Assembly: GCF_002933815.1 (NCBI RefSeq)
Contig: NZ_BEYR01000007.1
Location: 248,001-312,000, forward strand
From: Sphingobacterium sp. HMA12
Lineage (GTDB): Bacteria; Bacteroidota; Bacteroidia; Sphingobacteriales; Sphingobacteriaceae
DNA: 64,000 nt
Direction: 5' to 3'
In this document: positions 6,615-15,200 of the stretch, in pieces
How the letters are laid out: the number at the start of each line of letters is the position of its first letter
Numbering within the stretch: the stretch's first letter is position 1
Made by a program: the position numbers and the translations under genes
Notes under the pieces: generated by a model
The model's database searches: none
What the model was told of the DNA's origin: nothing
What the model saw: only the letters and a program-made list of their open reading frames with translations

Positions 6615-9488
6615 TTGGAACCACAATTACAACTTAAAAGAATCGCTGCTGCCATTACGTTCGTCGTAGCTGCGTCAACAACAGTTTATGCACAGGGGAG
6701 TGGGAAGGTTGCAGGTAAAGTTACAAATGTCAAGACAGGAGAGACCATCGCGGGGGTGACGGTAAAGGTACTTGGTACTTCACGTGTCGGAAGTTCAGAT
6801 GTAACAGGTAATTACAATATTCCGGCTGTACCGGCAGGAAAGTATACCTTAGAATTTAGTTACTTAGGGTTTGCAACAAAGCAAATTACTGATGTTGAGA
6901 TTAAAGATAAGGATGTTACCAATTTAGACGTGGTTCTTGACAATTCTGAAGGTAAAGTATTGGATCAGGTTGTGATTACTGGAACATTTAAAAAAGAATC
7001 AATCGGTGCATTGTATGCGCAACAGAAGAATAGTATTTCTATTTCTGACGGTATTTCAGCCGAAGTAATAAAAAAGACACCAGATAAAAATACAGGCGAA
7101 GTATTAAAACGCGTTAGTGGGGCTAGTGTTCAGGACAATAAATTCATTATTATCCGCGGACTGAGTGATCGTTATAACTCAGCATTGCTAAATAATAGTC
7201 CGTTGCCAAGTACTGAATCAGATCGTAAAGCATTTTCATTTGATATTATTCCTTCTTCACTGATCGATAACATTGTTATTAGTAAAACGGCAAGCGCTGA
7301 TTTACCAGGAGATTTAACAGGAGGCGCTATAAATGTAAAAACAAAAGACTTTCCTGACAGAAAATCTTTTGAGGTATCTGTTGGTCTTGGGTATAATTCT
7401 TTGAGTACTTTTAAAGATTTTTATGGAAATAAGAGAACAGTTGGGAATTATTTTGCGACGTTGAATCCTGATAATAAACTACCAAGTAATTTTCCAGGGT
7501 CTTTTCAAGAATACTCCAATCTGAATCTTAGTGATAAAGTAAATTATAGTAAACAATTTAAAAATACTTGGGTAACTGAAAAACTTGGAAAAGTACTACC
7601 GGCTCAAAATGCGCAGGTTACGTTTGGTAATTCCTACCTACTTAGAAATGAAGGCAAATTAGGTGTTATCGGATCCTTATCCTACCGTAATTCTGAAACA
7701 ATTTCACCAGAAGTAAGAAATGACTTTAATACGTTGGATCAGGGGAAGGATCTTAAAATCTTTAGTTACAATGATACATATTATCGATTCAATTCTAATG
7801 TAGGAGCGTTAGGCAATATATCATATATTAAAAATGATCTTAAGCTATCCTTTAAAAACATCTTTAATCAAGGTTTAGAACAATCTTATACTCAGCGAGA
7901 AGGATGGGCTGATGATGGGACGAAAGAGCTTAGAAAGGTTACCTTACTCGAAACAATTCAGAAACGGATGTTTAACTCTGTTTTTGACGGTGAATATCTA
8001 CTTAACAGCGATAAGCAATCAAAATTATCTTGGAACCTTTCCTATAGTAATGTTAATGTCGATCAGCCAGATTTGAGAAGAACGATCTATGGGAAAAAGG
8101 AAAACAGCGGTGCTGATGCTCCTTATGTTATAAGTGTGGGAACAAGCCCAACACCAACAGGTGCAGGACGATTTTATAGTACATTAAATGAAAATATTTA
8201 TGGTGGGGCTGTAAACTGGTCTATATCGACAAAATTTTTAGGCCAGGAGCAAACCTTAAAAACAGGTGTGTTAAAGCAAAATAAAAAACGGACAGTTGAT
8301 GCAAGAGTCTTAGCTTATAAAGATTTGAGCGAAACCACTGCTGATCAAAGAAAGCTTTTGTCTATGCCGTTAAATACTATTTTTGCTCCTGAAAATATTT
8401 CTAGTACAACCCTAATATTAGAGGATATTACGAACCCAGATAATTATTATGAAGGAACTGGTGACTTGAATGCTGCTTTTGCGATGCTTTCGGGAAAAGT
8501 CACTGAAAAGTTAAAAGCTAGTTTAGGTGTTCGTTATGAAAATTATAAGGAAAAATTGCTTACTGGCGCATTAAATTCTAGTGAGGAAAACAACGTAAAT
8601 AATACCTATAATGATTTCTTGCCATCACTTAACTTAACATATGAACTAAATTCAAAAACCAATTTGAGATTTAGCTTTTCAAATACATTGGCGCGAGCGC
8701 AATTTCGTGAATTGGCATCTTTTTCCTTTTATGACTTTGTGACTGGTATTACAAAAAAAGGAAATCCAGATGTTAAAAGAACAAGAATTTCAAATTTTGA
8801 TTTGCGCTACGAGTTTTACCCAAGCCTCGGAAAGCTGATCTCTGTTTCTGCATTTTATAAAGATTTGAAAGATCCGATTGAATCAAACATTATTTCAGGA
8901 TCTTCTCCAGCGAGTAAATTGATGTCTTTCACTAATGCTCCAAAAGCCTATATACTCGGAGGAGAAATTGAGATCCGTCATGATTTTGGATTTATTGATC
9001 CAGACGTCGAATTCTTCAAAAATTTGGTTTTTAGTACAAATGCGGCGATTATGAAGTCAGAGGTGAATTTCGAAGGTTCTCAATCGACTATGGAAAATAA
9101 AAGATCATTATATGGACAATCACCGTTCTTATTGAATTTAGGTCTACAATATTCATCTGATCGCCTTTTTGACGCGAATTTGTTCTTTAATCGTATTGGT
9201 CGTAGAATAGATATAGTAGGATTTGGACGCTATGAGAATGGAAATTTTATAAGCGAATATCCTGATATCTTTGAAGCCCCAAGAAGTGTTTTGGATTTCC
9301 AGCTTTCCAAAAAATTTGCTGCTAAAAAAGCTGAGTTAAAATTAAATGTTGGAAATATATTGGATAGTAAATCTATTTTCTATCAAGATGTAGACAAAAG
9401 TGGAAAGTATAATGAAGCGGGAGATCGCTTAATAAATTCTATTCAGTATGGTAGAAATGTATCTCTTTCATTTGGTTATAGATTTTAA
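6615..9488 (+). CDS. TonB-dependent outer-membrane receptor, partner of a beta-helix lipoprotein
   Basis: Outer-membrane TonB-dependent transporter of 957 residues. It begins with TTG; no ATG is available upstream before a stop, and the signal peptide (about 1-27, ending VYAQ) follows at once. Domains: carboxypeptidase-regulatory-like fold (30-115), plug (about 120-245) with DGISAE, VLKRVSGAS and IRGLSDRYN segments, then a large beta-barrel ending in aromatic SLSFGYRF. It has no STN domain, unlike its paralogue at 25028, so it should not signal to an anti-sigma factor itself. The plug signatures are shared closely with that paralogue. The substrate is unknown. Its promoter carries a long PhoB-type repeat array, which suggests induction under a stress such as phosphate shortage; this is inference. 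The beta-helix lipoprotein gene follows after 67 bp. Confidence 0.9.
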   Translation: MEPQLQLKRIAAAITFVVAASTTVYAQGSGKVAGKVTNVKTGETIAGVTVKVLGTSRVGSSDVTGNYNIPAVPAGKYTLEFSYLGFATKQITDVEIKDKDVTNLDVVLDNSEGKVLDQVVITGTFKKESIGALYAQQKNSISISDGISAEVIKKTPDKNTGEVLKRVSGASVQDNKFIIIRGLSDRYNSALLNNSPLPSTESDRKAFSFDIIPSSLIDNIVISKTASADLPGDLTGGAINVKTKDFPDRKSFEVSVGLGYNSLSTFKDFYGNKRTVGNYFATLNPDNKLPSNFPGSFQEYSNLNLSDKVNYSKQFKNTWVTEKLGKVLPAQNAQVTFGNSYLLRNEGKLGVIGSLSYRNSETISPEVRNDFNTLDQGKDLKIFSYNDTYYRFNSNVGALGNISYIKNDLKLSFKNIFNQGLEQSYTQREGWADDGTKELRKVTLLETIQKRMFNSVFDGEYLLNSDKQSKLSWNLSYSNVNVDQPDLRRTIYGKKENSGADAPYVISVGTSPTPTGAGRFYSTLNENIYGGAVNWSISTKFLGQEQTLKTGVLKQNKKRTVDARVLAYKDLSETTADQRKLLSMPLNTIFAPENISSTTLILEDITNPDNYYEGTGDLNAAFAMLSGKVTEKLKASLGVRYENYKEKLLTGALNSSEENNVNNTYNDFLPSLNLTYELNSKTNLRFSFSNTLARAQFRELASFSFYDFVTGITKKGNPDVKRTRISNFDLRYEFYPSLGKLISVSAFYKDLKDPIESNIISGSSPASKLMSFTNAPKAYILGGEIEIRHDFGFIDPDVEFFKNLVFSTNAAIMKSEVNFEGSQSTMENKRSLYGQSPFLLNLGLQYSSDRLFDANLFFNRIGRRIDIVGFGRYENGNFISEYPDIFEAPRSVLDFQLSKKFAAKKAELKLNVGNILDSKSIFYQDVDKSGKYNEAGDRLINSIQYGRNVSLSFGYRF

Positions 9489-9506
9489 AGATTAAATAAA
9501 TATTAG

Positions 9507-9522
9507 TTAACATTAAGGTTAC
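9507..9522 (+). promoter_or_regulatory. PhoB-type direct repeat before the beta-helix lipoprotein gene
   Basis: TTAAC at 9507 and GTTAC at 9518 are 11 bp apart. The surrounding TAACATTAAGGTTAC resembles TAACATTAAATTAAC at 6515 and TAACATTAGATTAAC at 41861. The second copy ends 10 bp before the -7 box at 9533. Confidence 0.55.
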
Positions 9523-9532
9523 ACTTAGCGTG

Positions 9533-9540
9533 TAGCTTTG
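9533..9540 (+). promoter_or_regulatory. -7 promoter box of the first beta-helix lipoprotein gene
   Basis: TAGCTTTG, identical to the box of the preceding receptor gene. A transcript would start near 9546, about 10 nt before the ATG at 9556, and the upstream in-frame TTG at 9538 would fall inside the box. The gene can thus be expressed apart from the receptor. Confidence 0.55.
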
Positions 9541-9555
9541 AAAAAAAAACAAATT

Positions 9556-10929
9556 ATGAAATTAAACATGAGTTCAAAATGGTTTGCATTAGCTTTAGTA
9601 GCGACCTCAATGAGTATTGCCAGCTGCAGTAAGTCAGATCCAAACCCAGTTGACCCTAATCCTAATCCAGGAAATGGAGATGTAGAAGTAATTGAAGGAA
9701 AAATTACGAGTAACAAAGTTTTAAGTGCTTCAAAAACATATTTGCTAAAAGGATATGTACAAGTAATGGATGGTGCGACCTTAGAAATACCTGCTGGTAC
9801 TATCATAAAAGGAGAGAAAGCAACAAAAGCCGCTCTTATTGTTGAAAAAGGCGGTAAACTAAAAGCAAATGGTACTGCTGATAAGCCGATTGTATTTACT
9901 TCGGACCAGACAGCGGGTAATAGAAATATAGGTGATTGGTCAGGTATTATTATATGTGGTAAATCAACAGTGAATTCTGCTGATGGAACTTCTCAATATG
10001 AGAGTGGTGTATTAGGTGCAAATGTTGCAACTTATGGCGGAGGAACAAATCCTGTGTTAAATGATAATTCAGGAGAATTGACTTATGCACGGATTGAATT
10101 TGCTGGTAATGCAATTCAGACGGATAAGGAAATTAATGGATTGACCTTATGTGCTGTAGGCTCTGAAACTAAGATCCATCACATTCAGGTGTCTTATGGT
10201 GGGGATGATGCTTTCGAATTTTTCGGCGGTACAGTAAACGCTACGCACCTTATTGCGTACAGAAGTACAGATGATGATTTTGATTTTGATCAAGGTTACT
10301 CAGGTAAAATCCAATATGGAATTTCCATTAAAGATCCTATTATCTCAGATGGAGCGGGAACTTCACGCGGTATTGAATTGGAAAATAAGGCTGCTGTGGC
10401 AAATAGTATGTATTCGAAACCCGTATTGTCAAATTTCACTTTTATTGGTCCTGGAACTGAAGGAAATGATAAACACGGTGCCTCAGTACACTTTGGATTA
10501 AATAGTCGTATGGTATTGGCTAATTCAATAATTGTTGGAGCAAAAACAAATGCGATAGAATTTAATTCTGATTTTCCAGCGGCGGAACTAAAAGCAGGTC
10601 GATCTATCTTATCTAACAATATGGTATTTGGAACTGCTGCAAATTATTCCTTGAAAGATGTTACGTCTTTTGGATCGGTAGCCGATTTAACAGGTTATTT
10701 GAATGGATTTGGTGATTTCACTGTTGCAAATGTAGCAGCAGCGGGTCTTACCAGTACAAGCATTTCAGCGCCAAACCTTCTATTGAAGTCTGATTCACCA
10801 GCATTAGGAAAAGCTAAGTATGAAGGTGATTTAGCTTCTTTTACCAAAGAAACTTTTATTGGTGCAATGGGTGCAACAGACTGGACAAAAGGATGGGCTA
10901 GTTGGGATCCTAAAAACAATAAATACTAG
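9556..10929 (+). CDS. Beta-helix-type surface lipoprotein (TonB partner, copy 1)
   Basis: Predicted lipoprotein of 457 residues with an SIASCSK lipobox after a short signal peptide, then a Pro/Asn/Asp-rich linker. The body has the repetitive short-strand character of a right-handed parallel beta-helix, with segments such as ILKGYVQVMDGATLEIPAGT and KANGTADKPIVFTS. Two striking conserved blocks are GGDDAFEFFGGTVN (about residues 215-228) and STDDDFDFDQGYSGKIQYG; the acidic run could bind Ca2+ or another cation. The same blocks occur in the paralogue at 28644, also behind a TonB receptor, which supports a functional pairing. It probably sits on the outer membrane and captures or processes the receptor's ligand. 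Related proteins are often mislabelled multidrug transporters. Ligand unknown. Confidence 0.82.
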   Translation: MKLNMSSKWFALALVATSMSIASCSKSDPNPVDPNPNPGNGDVEVIEGKITSNKVLSASKTYLLKGYVQVMDGATLEIPAGTIIKGEKATKAALIVEKGGKLKANGTADKPIVFTSDQTAGNRNIGDWSGIIICGKSTVNSADGTSQYESGVLGANVATYGGGTNPVLNDNSGELTYARIEFAGNAIQTDKEINGLTLCAVGSETKIHHIQVSYGGDDAFEFFGGTVNATHLIAYRSTDDDFDFDQGYSGKIQYGISIKDPIISDGAGTSRGIELENKAAVANSMYSKPVLSNFTFIGPGTEGNDKHGASVHFGLNSRMVLANSIIVGAKTNAIEFNSDFPAAELKAGRSILSNNMVFGTAANYSLKDVTSFGSVADLTGYLNGFGDFTVANVAAAGLTSTSISAPNLLLKSDSPALGKAKYEGDLASFTKETFIGAMGATDWTKGWASWDPKNNKY

Positions 10930-10955
10930 AATAATTATAGTTTAGTAAAATAGAA

Positions 10956-10980
10956 AATCCTGCCTATGGCGGGATTTTTT
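10956..10980 (+). terminator. Rho-independent terminator after copy-1 lipoprotein
   Basis: Stem AATCCTGCC / GGCGGGATT (one G-T pair) with a TAT loop, followed by a T run. A near-copy stands after the next gene. Confidence 0.8.
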
Positions 10981-11006
10981 GTAACTCTTTTTATAATTCC
11001 CTATGT

Positions 11007-11021
11007 AGTCAAATAATATAA
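11007..11021 (+). promoter_or_regulatory. Shared upstream element AGTCAAATAATATAA (copy A)
   Basis: The 15-mer AGTCAAATAATATAA lies 22 bp before the start of the lipoprotein gene at 11029 and recurs exactly at 12956-12970 before the next gene. It may be a promoter or leader element of a type other than TAnnTTTG; its role is unknown. Confidence 0.45.
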
Positions 11022-11028
11022 ATAAATT

Positions 11029-12882
11029 ATGAAAAAAATATTAAAAAGTTCAAATAGGAATAGTAATCTTCTAAAGATAGTATCCTTAGCTTCGTTTTTA
11101 TGTTTATCTTCATGTACTAAGAATGAAAAATTCGAAAGTACAAAAACGATTGAAGAAAGTACTTCAACAGGAAAGACAAAAGCCACAGCAATCACAAATC
11201 CAAATGAGCAAAATGCTAATAAAAATTGGAAATGGGACGATCCAACAGTGACAAATGTAAAACTTTATTTCAAACCTAAAGTCAATAATCAACCAAGTCC
11301 ATCAATTGAAAGACCATTACCTTGGTTTACTTTCGGAAATCCTATGAACAATTCTGATAAAGATTATCGTTCGGAACTTGGTTGGGAACTATACTTGAAA
11401 GACTTCGGTACACCAGATAGACCTGCTCAAACGCCTTTTTTTGCTTTATATAATAGATATTCGGGTATTTTAAGATTCTTTGTTTATAATTATCGAACAC
11501 AAGACCTTAATGAAGGATCAAAAACCTATTATGTTGGAAAACTTAGCTATACTGATCCTGATAAACATAATGGTACATTGTCTTTTTTGGCCCCGCCTGA
11601 ACAATTTGTTGTTGATAAAGAGGATAAAAACACATCTATAATCAGTATTACAAAAAAGAGCGCAAGCGATATTTGGATGAATTTTGATTTTCTACTGGCG
11701 AAGCCAGCTGTTGCTAATTCTATGCCATCAGAAAATGTTAAATTGAATTTAAGCATTTTTGGAGCTAATGAGACCGAATTAAATCTTGGTTCGGATTTTT
11801 CGAATATTACTGCAAAATCTGTCATTGGTGGTGCGGGTACAACTTCGGATTTTTCTAAGTTTATCAACGGGGGGGTGGAATATACAACATCTGGAGGAGC
11901 TTTATTGGAATCGATAAATAAATTGCAGGGAATAGTTAATCCAAAAGTCCAATCTAAAGCTGATGTATCAACAAATAATTTAGAAGCTTCTAGGTCTAGA
12001 GCGGCACTCCCAGTAGCTACTGTTGCAGCAGCTGTTAGTGTAGTAAAAGGGTTATTTGGATTTGTTAAGTCTTTTGTAGGTGGTTCTAAATCTGGAGGTA
12101 ATACACAATCTTCATTACAGTACAATGGTATTGTCAATACAACAGGAACAGCAATTCTTTCCAATAATTTATATAATATTCAATTCGGATTAGATTATTC
12201 TGCTCCCATATCTCCAAGTTATTATATTCCTCTTTACGAATATCCGATTGGAATTTTAAGAGCCCTGCCACCTATTTCTGATAACTATGGGACTGGAATT
12301 TATTTTGAAGAAAATGAATTCTATTGTGGCAAACCGTCGCCACTTGGTACACTAAAACAAGCCACTTGGGCAATAAAGCGTAATGCATTGGAAAATATTT
12401 ATCGAGATTTCACAAGTGAATACCGAGGATTGGAACCTTATGTCAGATTGGATAGTATTAATTTAACTTTATTGAACCGGAAATATTTTAATGATGGTCT
12501 ACCAAATTCATTTTTATATTTTCCTAGTGGGGGTGTTGGTGAACCAAGGATTTATGATGCCTTAAATGAATATACGTTTCAGGATAGTAAAAATTCAGGA
12601 TGGAGAAACTATTATCCATTCACCCAATTGGGGCAGGATTATTTCTATGTAAAAAAATGGTATTATCCGAATTATATTTATGCGGATTACATATTTAATG
12701 ATGGGTCTCTTACTCAAAAAAATAAGCCTTCATTAGGTATTTATATAAAATTTACAATTACTGACCCTAAATATCCAAATAACGAGTCAAGAGAAAGGGT
12801 AATTTTCAAAGTCGTGGATTTATACAGAACTACCAAACAAAATTTAAATATTAAAGGATGTCCTGTTACCGATTATAATTAG
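11029..12882 (+). CDS. Orphan lipoprotein, function unknown (617 aa)
   Basis: I do not recognise this family. A signal peptide ends in a LSSC lipobox near residue 29, so the protein should be an outer-membrane or surface lipoprotein. The next 45 residues are Lys/Thr/Ser/Asn-rich and look like a flexible tether. Aromatic residues are frequent in the C-terminal half (YYPFTQLGQDYFYVKKWYY region), which fits a beta-rich extracellular domain. A Gly/Ala/Val-rich stretch near residues 325-355 (AAVSVVKGLFGFVKSF) could be an amphipathic or membrane-associating segment in the middle of the protein. It has its own terminator and upstream element, so it is transcribed separately from the TonB/beta-helix pair before it, but it may belong to the same surface system. 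Confidence 0.75.
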   Translation: MKKILKSSNRNSNLLKIVSLASFLCLSSCTKNEKFESTKTIEESTSTGKTKATAITNPNEQNANKNWKWDDPTVTNVKLYFKPKVNNQPSPSIERPLPWFTFGNPMNNSDKDYRSELGWELYLKDFGTPDRPAQTPFFALYNRYSGILRFFVYNYRTQDLNEGSKTYYVGKLSYTDPDKHNGTLSFLAPPEQFVVDKEDKNTSIISITKKSASDIWMNFDFLLAKPAVANSMPSENVKLNLSIFGANETELNLGSDFSNITAKSVIGGAGTTSDFSKFINGGVEYTTSGGALLESINKLQGIVNPKVQSKADVSTNNLEASRSRAALPVATVAAAVSVVKGLFGFVKSFVGGSKSGGNTQSSLQYNGIVNTTGTAILSNNLYNIQFGLDYSAPISPSYYIPLYEYPIGILRALPPISDNYGTGIYFEENEFYCGKPSPLGTLKQATWAIKRNALENIYRDFTSEYRGLEPYVRLDSINLTLLNRKYFNDGLPNSFLYFPSGGVGEPRIYDALNEYTFQDSKNSGWRNYYPFTQLGQDYFYVKKWYYPNYIYADYIFNDGSLTQKNKPSLGIYIKFTITDPKYPNNESRERVIFKVVDLYRTTKQNLNIKGCPVTDYN

Positions 12883-12899
12883 CAATCTTAATAACTGAA

Positions 12900-12926
12900 A
12901 ATCCTGCCTTGCGCAGGATTTTTTTG
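12900..12926 (+). terminator. Rho-independent terminator after the 617-aa lipoprotein
   Basis: Perfect 8-bp stem AATCCTGC / GCAGGATT with a 5-nt loop and a run of seven T. It resembles the terminator at 10956 in stem sequence. Confidence 0.85.
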
Positions 12927-12955
12927 TAGCATCTCGTGCTGATATTTCGTTATAC

Positions 12956-12970
12956 AGTCAAATAATATAA
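12956..12970 (+). promoter_or_regulatory. Shared upstream element AGTCAAATAATATAA (copy B)
   Basis: Exact repeat of the element at 11007, here 25 bp before the ATG at 12981. In both places it follows a CCTGC-type terminator, so the whole spacer seems to have been duplicated. Confidence 0.45.
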
Positions 12971-12980
12971 GCTTTAAATT

Positions 12981-13412
12981 ATGAAAAAAACAATCTATTT
13001 ATTTGTGTTGAGCATCTTTCTGCTTTTAGGCTGTAAAAAGTCTGATAATAAAATTGATCCTGAAGATTCTGGACTTAGGATAGAAATCAAAGGAATTTCT
13101 GGTTGGGGTAATGGGATGAATATCAGCATTGATCAAAGTAAGACTGAAATTAAATATCCTAAAGATGGTTTATCAGAGACAAAAAAAGATAAAATATATA
13201 AAACAAGTGAGGCTACATTAAAGCAGTTGTCCAGCTATATCAACACATACAAGCTAATGGATGCCAAAATTAATGAATGTGCACGTTGTGTAGATGGAAT
13301 GGATTATGTGATCACAATAAAATCAGAAGGGCGTGAAAATACAGTAACTATTGCTGCTCACCGTACAGATGGTAAATATGGAGATCTATTAGACTTTATC
13401 AATAAGATGTAA
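12981..13412 (+). CDS. Small orphan lipoprotein (143 aa)
   Basis: The signal peptide ends in LLLGCKK, a clear lipobox. No known family is recognised. Residues 25-60 include a glycine-rich SGWGNGMNISID segment, and a CARC pair of cysteines (about residues 94-97) precedes VDGMDYVITIKSEG, a beta-hairpin-like stretch. The general shape resembles small periplasmic or surface lipoproteins that are common in Bacteroidota. It shares its upstream 15-mer with the 617-aa lipoprotein, so the two are probably co-regulated. No terminator is evident after it; a reverse-strand gene converges 103 bp further on. Confidence 0.7.
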   Translation: MKKTIYLFVLSIFLLLGCKKSDNKIDPEDSGLRIEIKGISGWGNGMNISIDQSKTEIKYPKDGLSETKKDKIYKTSEATLKQLSSYINTYKLMDAKINECARCVDGMDYVITIKSEGRENTVTIAAHRTDGKYGDLLDFINKM

Positions 13413-13515
13413 TTAACTAAAGCTAAGGAGCGATATAGGAAACTTTAAGTAAAATATTGAAAGCGGATAAAACAGAAAGCCTCTTTATTATTGCGGTTAT
13501 TTTTAACTCACAAGT

Positions 13516-14715
13516 TTACCTCGGTTCATAGTGATAAACAATCTGATACGATTGTTTTTTAAGTTCATCAGACAATTGACCAAGGGCCAGACTTTGCGCT
13601 TGCGGAGTGGGTTCACAGATGGAATAGTATTTGCCATTGTATAAAATCGCATCACCTATAGGCCGTTCAAATTGGACGGCCATCGTGATATGTGTGGGAT
13701 AGAGCAGCGTGATCATCGGAAGGTTATAAATTTCCTTGACCAGGTAAAAGAATAATGCTACTCGGTCATCACAGTCACTGGATTTATTTAATAATGTTTG
13801 TTCTGGTGATAGCCGTTTTTCTGTGCCAAAATTATCTTCATCGTTTTCGTAGAGAAAAGCATAACGTGTAAATCGCATTAAATAATCTACGCCTTCCTTT
13901 TCGTTCTTGCCTCTTAAATTTTCTTTGAGTGCGGGTATTAATGATTGGTAGGTTTCCTTACTCAATGGAATATTAAAATAGGTTTCGAAATCTACTCCTG
14001 GATAGTTTTTAAAAAGATCACTGATATCGTTGTTCAATTTAACATTGAAGTGATACGCTTTATGTCCATCATTGAATGCAAGCTGTTTTTCAATATAATT
14101 TGCTGGAACGAAATCCGGTAGTTTCGTAATTTTATAACTGAAATCGTTGATTGCTTCCGGTACCTTGATCTTTACGGGAATATAGGTATCTGCTCTTTGA
14201 AATAGCTTTCCGTAGTCATGGAAATTTAAACAGGTATATTTTTTACCATCAATTTCAAAGAAAGGAATATCAGAAATATCCTCATTATTCTGGATAAAAA
14301 AGATAATCTGATTGTTGCCCACCGCCAAACGTGCGTCATATCCAGACTTACACATCAAGAACCATTTGTATAGTGTGTAACGCGCATAGTTCTCTGCTTT
14401 GGGAGCTATTTGTTGTGCTGTACGGCGTACAAGCTGATAGTATACCCAGTCATTGAGATGCTGTCTATCCTTGTAATCCAATAGGCTATTAACTAAATCA
14501 CGGTATTCGGTCTGATCAGCAGCCTGATAAAACTCTTGTACCCGGGATCCGGTTAAACTGTCATCGAATGGAATATTGAATGATGCTGATACGTTAATGG
14601 AGACTTTTCCATCATAAAAATCGAATACATGCTTTTGCGCCCTAACAAATTGTGGACTGTAGGTTAACCAGCATAAAATGGTCAAAAACGCAATATAGCT
14701 CCCTTTGATATTCAA
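13516..14715 (-). CDS. Secreted transglutaminase-like protein
   Basis: Exported protein of 399 residues with a signal peptide ending FVRAQ. The C-terminal third has the transglutaminase-like (papain-fold) triad: Cys in LNKSSDCDDRVALFFYLV (about 309-326), His in YPTHITMAV (about 339-347), and an acidic partner probably in YSICEPT (about 369-375). In bacteria such domains usually act as cysteine proteases or amidases rather than cross-linkers. The N-terminal 250 residues, rich in Asp, Tyr and Phe, match nothing I recognise. It is a single-gene unit convergent with the small lipoprotein gene. Substrate unknown. Confidence 0.75.
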   Translation of the reverse strand: MNIKGSYIAFLTILCWLTYSPQFVRAQKHVFDFYDGKVSINVSASFNIPFDDSLTGSRVQEFYQAADQTEYRDLVNSLLDYKDRQHLNDWVYYQLVRRTAQQIAPKAENYARYTLYKWFLMCKSGYDARLAVGNNQIIFFIQNNEDISDIPFFEIDGKKYTCLNFHDYGKLFQRADTYIPVKIKVPEAINDFSYKITKLPDFVPANYIEKQLAFNDGHKAYHFNVKLNNDISDLFKNYPGVDFETYFNIPLSKETYQSLIPALKENLRGKNEKEGVDYLMRFTRYAFLYENDEDNFGTEKRLSPEQTLLNKSSDCDDRVALFFYLVKEIYNLPMITLLYPTHITMAVQFERPIGDAILYNGKYYSICEPTPQAQSLALGQLSDELKKQSYQIVYHYEPR

Positions 14716-15200
14716 TTCTTAACAATTTGATAATATTAATGTAATATAAATTTAACAATTTATAGTTGCTTTTTATAAGGATTGATGAAAAATGTTTTTA
14801 GAATTACAATGGAGAAATTCCCCATTCGATTAAGCCTTGAATCGAGAAGTTGGGAATAGAATGCCAATCGCACTAACTTCCTATATTCTTTGCTGTTTTT
14901 TATGAGCGTATTCGCTTCCTGCCCCACTTTTGGGTTACGATCTACCTACTGTTGGCCTACTGGAGTAGGCCAACAGTAGGAGAAATGTAGGAAAATGGTA
15001 AGTAAAACTTAGAATTAGATTAGGAAATTCCTAAAGGAGAATAGATAGTTGGTAGCTTATATGTCTTATCATATAAAATGAGAAAAGTGTATTCATTTTA
15101 TTTTTAAGTCGATCCTTGGGTGAAGTACCGGTTTGAAAATTTTTGTAGAGGAAATCCAAGTCTTATGAGGGAAGACTTGGATTTTGTCCGCATCAGGACA
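14716..15200. other. Intergenic region with a strong hairpin
   Basis: This 485-bp gap lies upstream of the transglutaminase-like gene and downstream of the reverse lipoprotein gene. It contains the perfect hairpin at 14945-14980 and is otherwise AT-rich, with no ORF of coding character and no tRNA-like fold that I can see. Confidence 0.6.
14945..14980. repeat. Perfect 16-bp inverted repeat with 4-nt loop
   Basis: CCTACTGTTGGCCTAC, loop TGGA, then the exact reverse complement. There is no flanking T run on either strand, so it is not a standard terminator. It could be a stable small-RNA stem, a protein-binding site or a small mobile repeat. Confidence 0.75.

Noticed and set aside
11547..12164. 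205-aa reverse ORF
   Set aside because: It lies fully opposite the 617-aa lipoprotein gene, which has a signal peptide, terminator and upstream element; no promoter supports the antisense frame.
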